NCBI GenBank assembly: GCA_964505325.1
Contig: CAZDHT010000290.1
Coordinates: 1 to 6,198 of the forward strand
Direction of reading: 5' to 3'
Source: CAZDHT01 sp964505325
GTDB lineage: Bacteria > Planctomycetota > PUPC01
Length of the DNA: 6,198 bases
Both the position numbers and the translations under genes were made by a program. Shown here in pieces: positions 6,183 to 6,198 of the stretch; position 1 is the stretch's first letter; each line of letters opens with the position of its first letter. The notes beneath the pieces are model-generated. The model was not told the DNA's origin and did not search any database. It saw only the letters and a list, made by a program, of their open reading frames with translations.

Positions 6183-6198
6183 CAGGGGCAGCAGGGGC
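6181..6198. repeat. Tandem 9-mer AGCAGGGGC, two perfect copies at the window edge
   Basis: Two exact head-to-tail copies of AGCAGGGGC end at the last base of the window and directly abut the inverted repeat, sharing its last two bases. The array may continue outside. The 9-bp period could equally reflect a coding repeat of three residues in a gene lying beyond the edge. Confidence 0.6.

Overview
The window is GC-rich bacterial DNA carrying one leftward (minus-strand) operon: three complete genes and the start of a fourth. All four products begin with a Sec-type signal peptide, so they are predicted to be exported. The protein style (a short signal peptide, then a FlgD-like Ig domain with an 'RHLAAG.LG ... 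WD...D..G....G..VRV.LGL' signature, then a beta-propeller/NHL-like body) resembles the large secreted-protein families of Planctomycetota and related PVC or environmental lineages. That assignment is inference from protein style; there is no rRNA or housekeeping marker here.

Layout in transcription order (right to left). At 5903-6198 is a non-coding upstream region with a tandem 9-mer, an inverted repeat, a good sigma70-type promoter (TTGAGC, 17 bp, TACAAT) and a leader of about 117 nt. Gene A is 5902-4325 (525 aa). Gene B is 4328-2733 (531 aa) and overlaps A by 4 bp (ATGA). Gene C is 2711-159 (850 aa), 21 bp after B. Gene D starts at 138, 20 bp after C, and runs off the left edge; only its signal peptide and about 25 further residues are visible. 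No terminator or internal promoter is convincing, so A-B-C-D is probably one transcript.

A, B and C are paralogues. They share the N-terminal Ig-like domain and about 200 C-terminal residues: an 'I/L-R-V/L-D..G..Y' blade, a 'YGSILK'-like strand, a Cys-x-Cys motif, the blade 'FD.D..GR.Y.PD......ILD..GN', and a final 'LGY....TC' segment. The middle parts diverge, and C carries about 320 extra residues including one clear NHL repeat. The operon looks like a local gene-family expansion. The conserved CxC plus terminal Cys, and a His/Cys-rich stretch found only in C, are the most unusual points. No catalytic domain is recognisable; a role in the envelope or periplasm (binding, scaffold or surface protein) is a guess.
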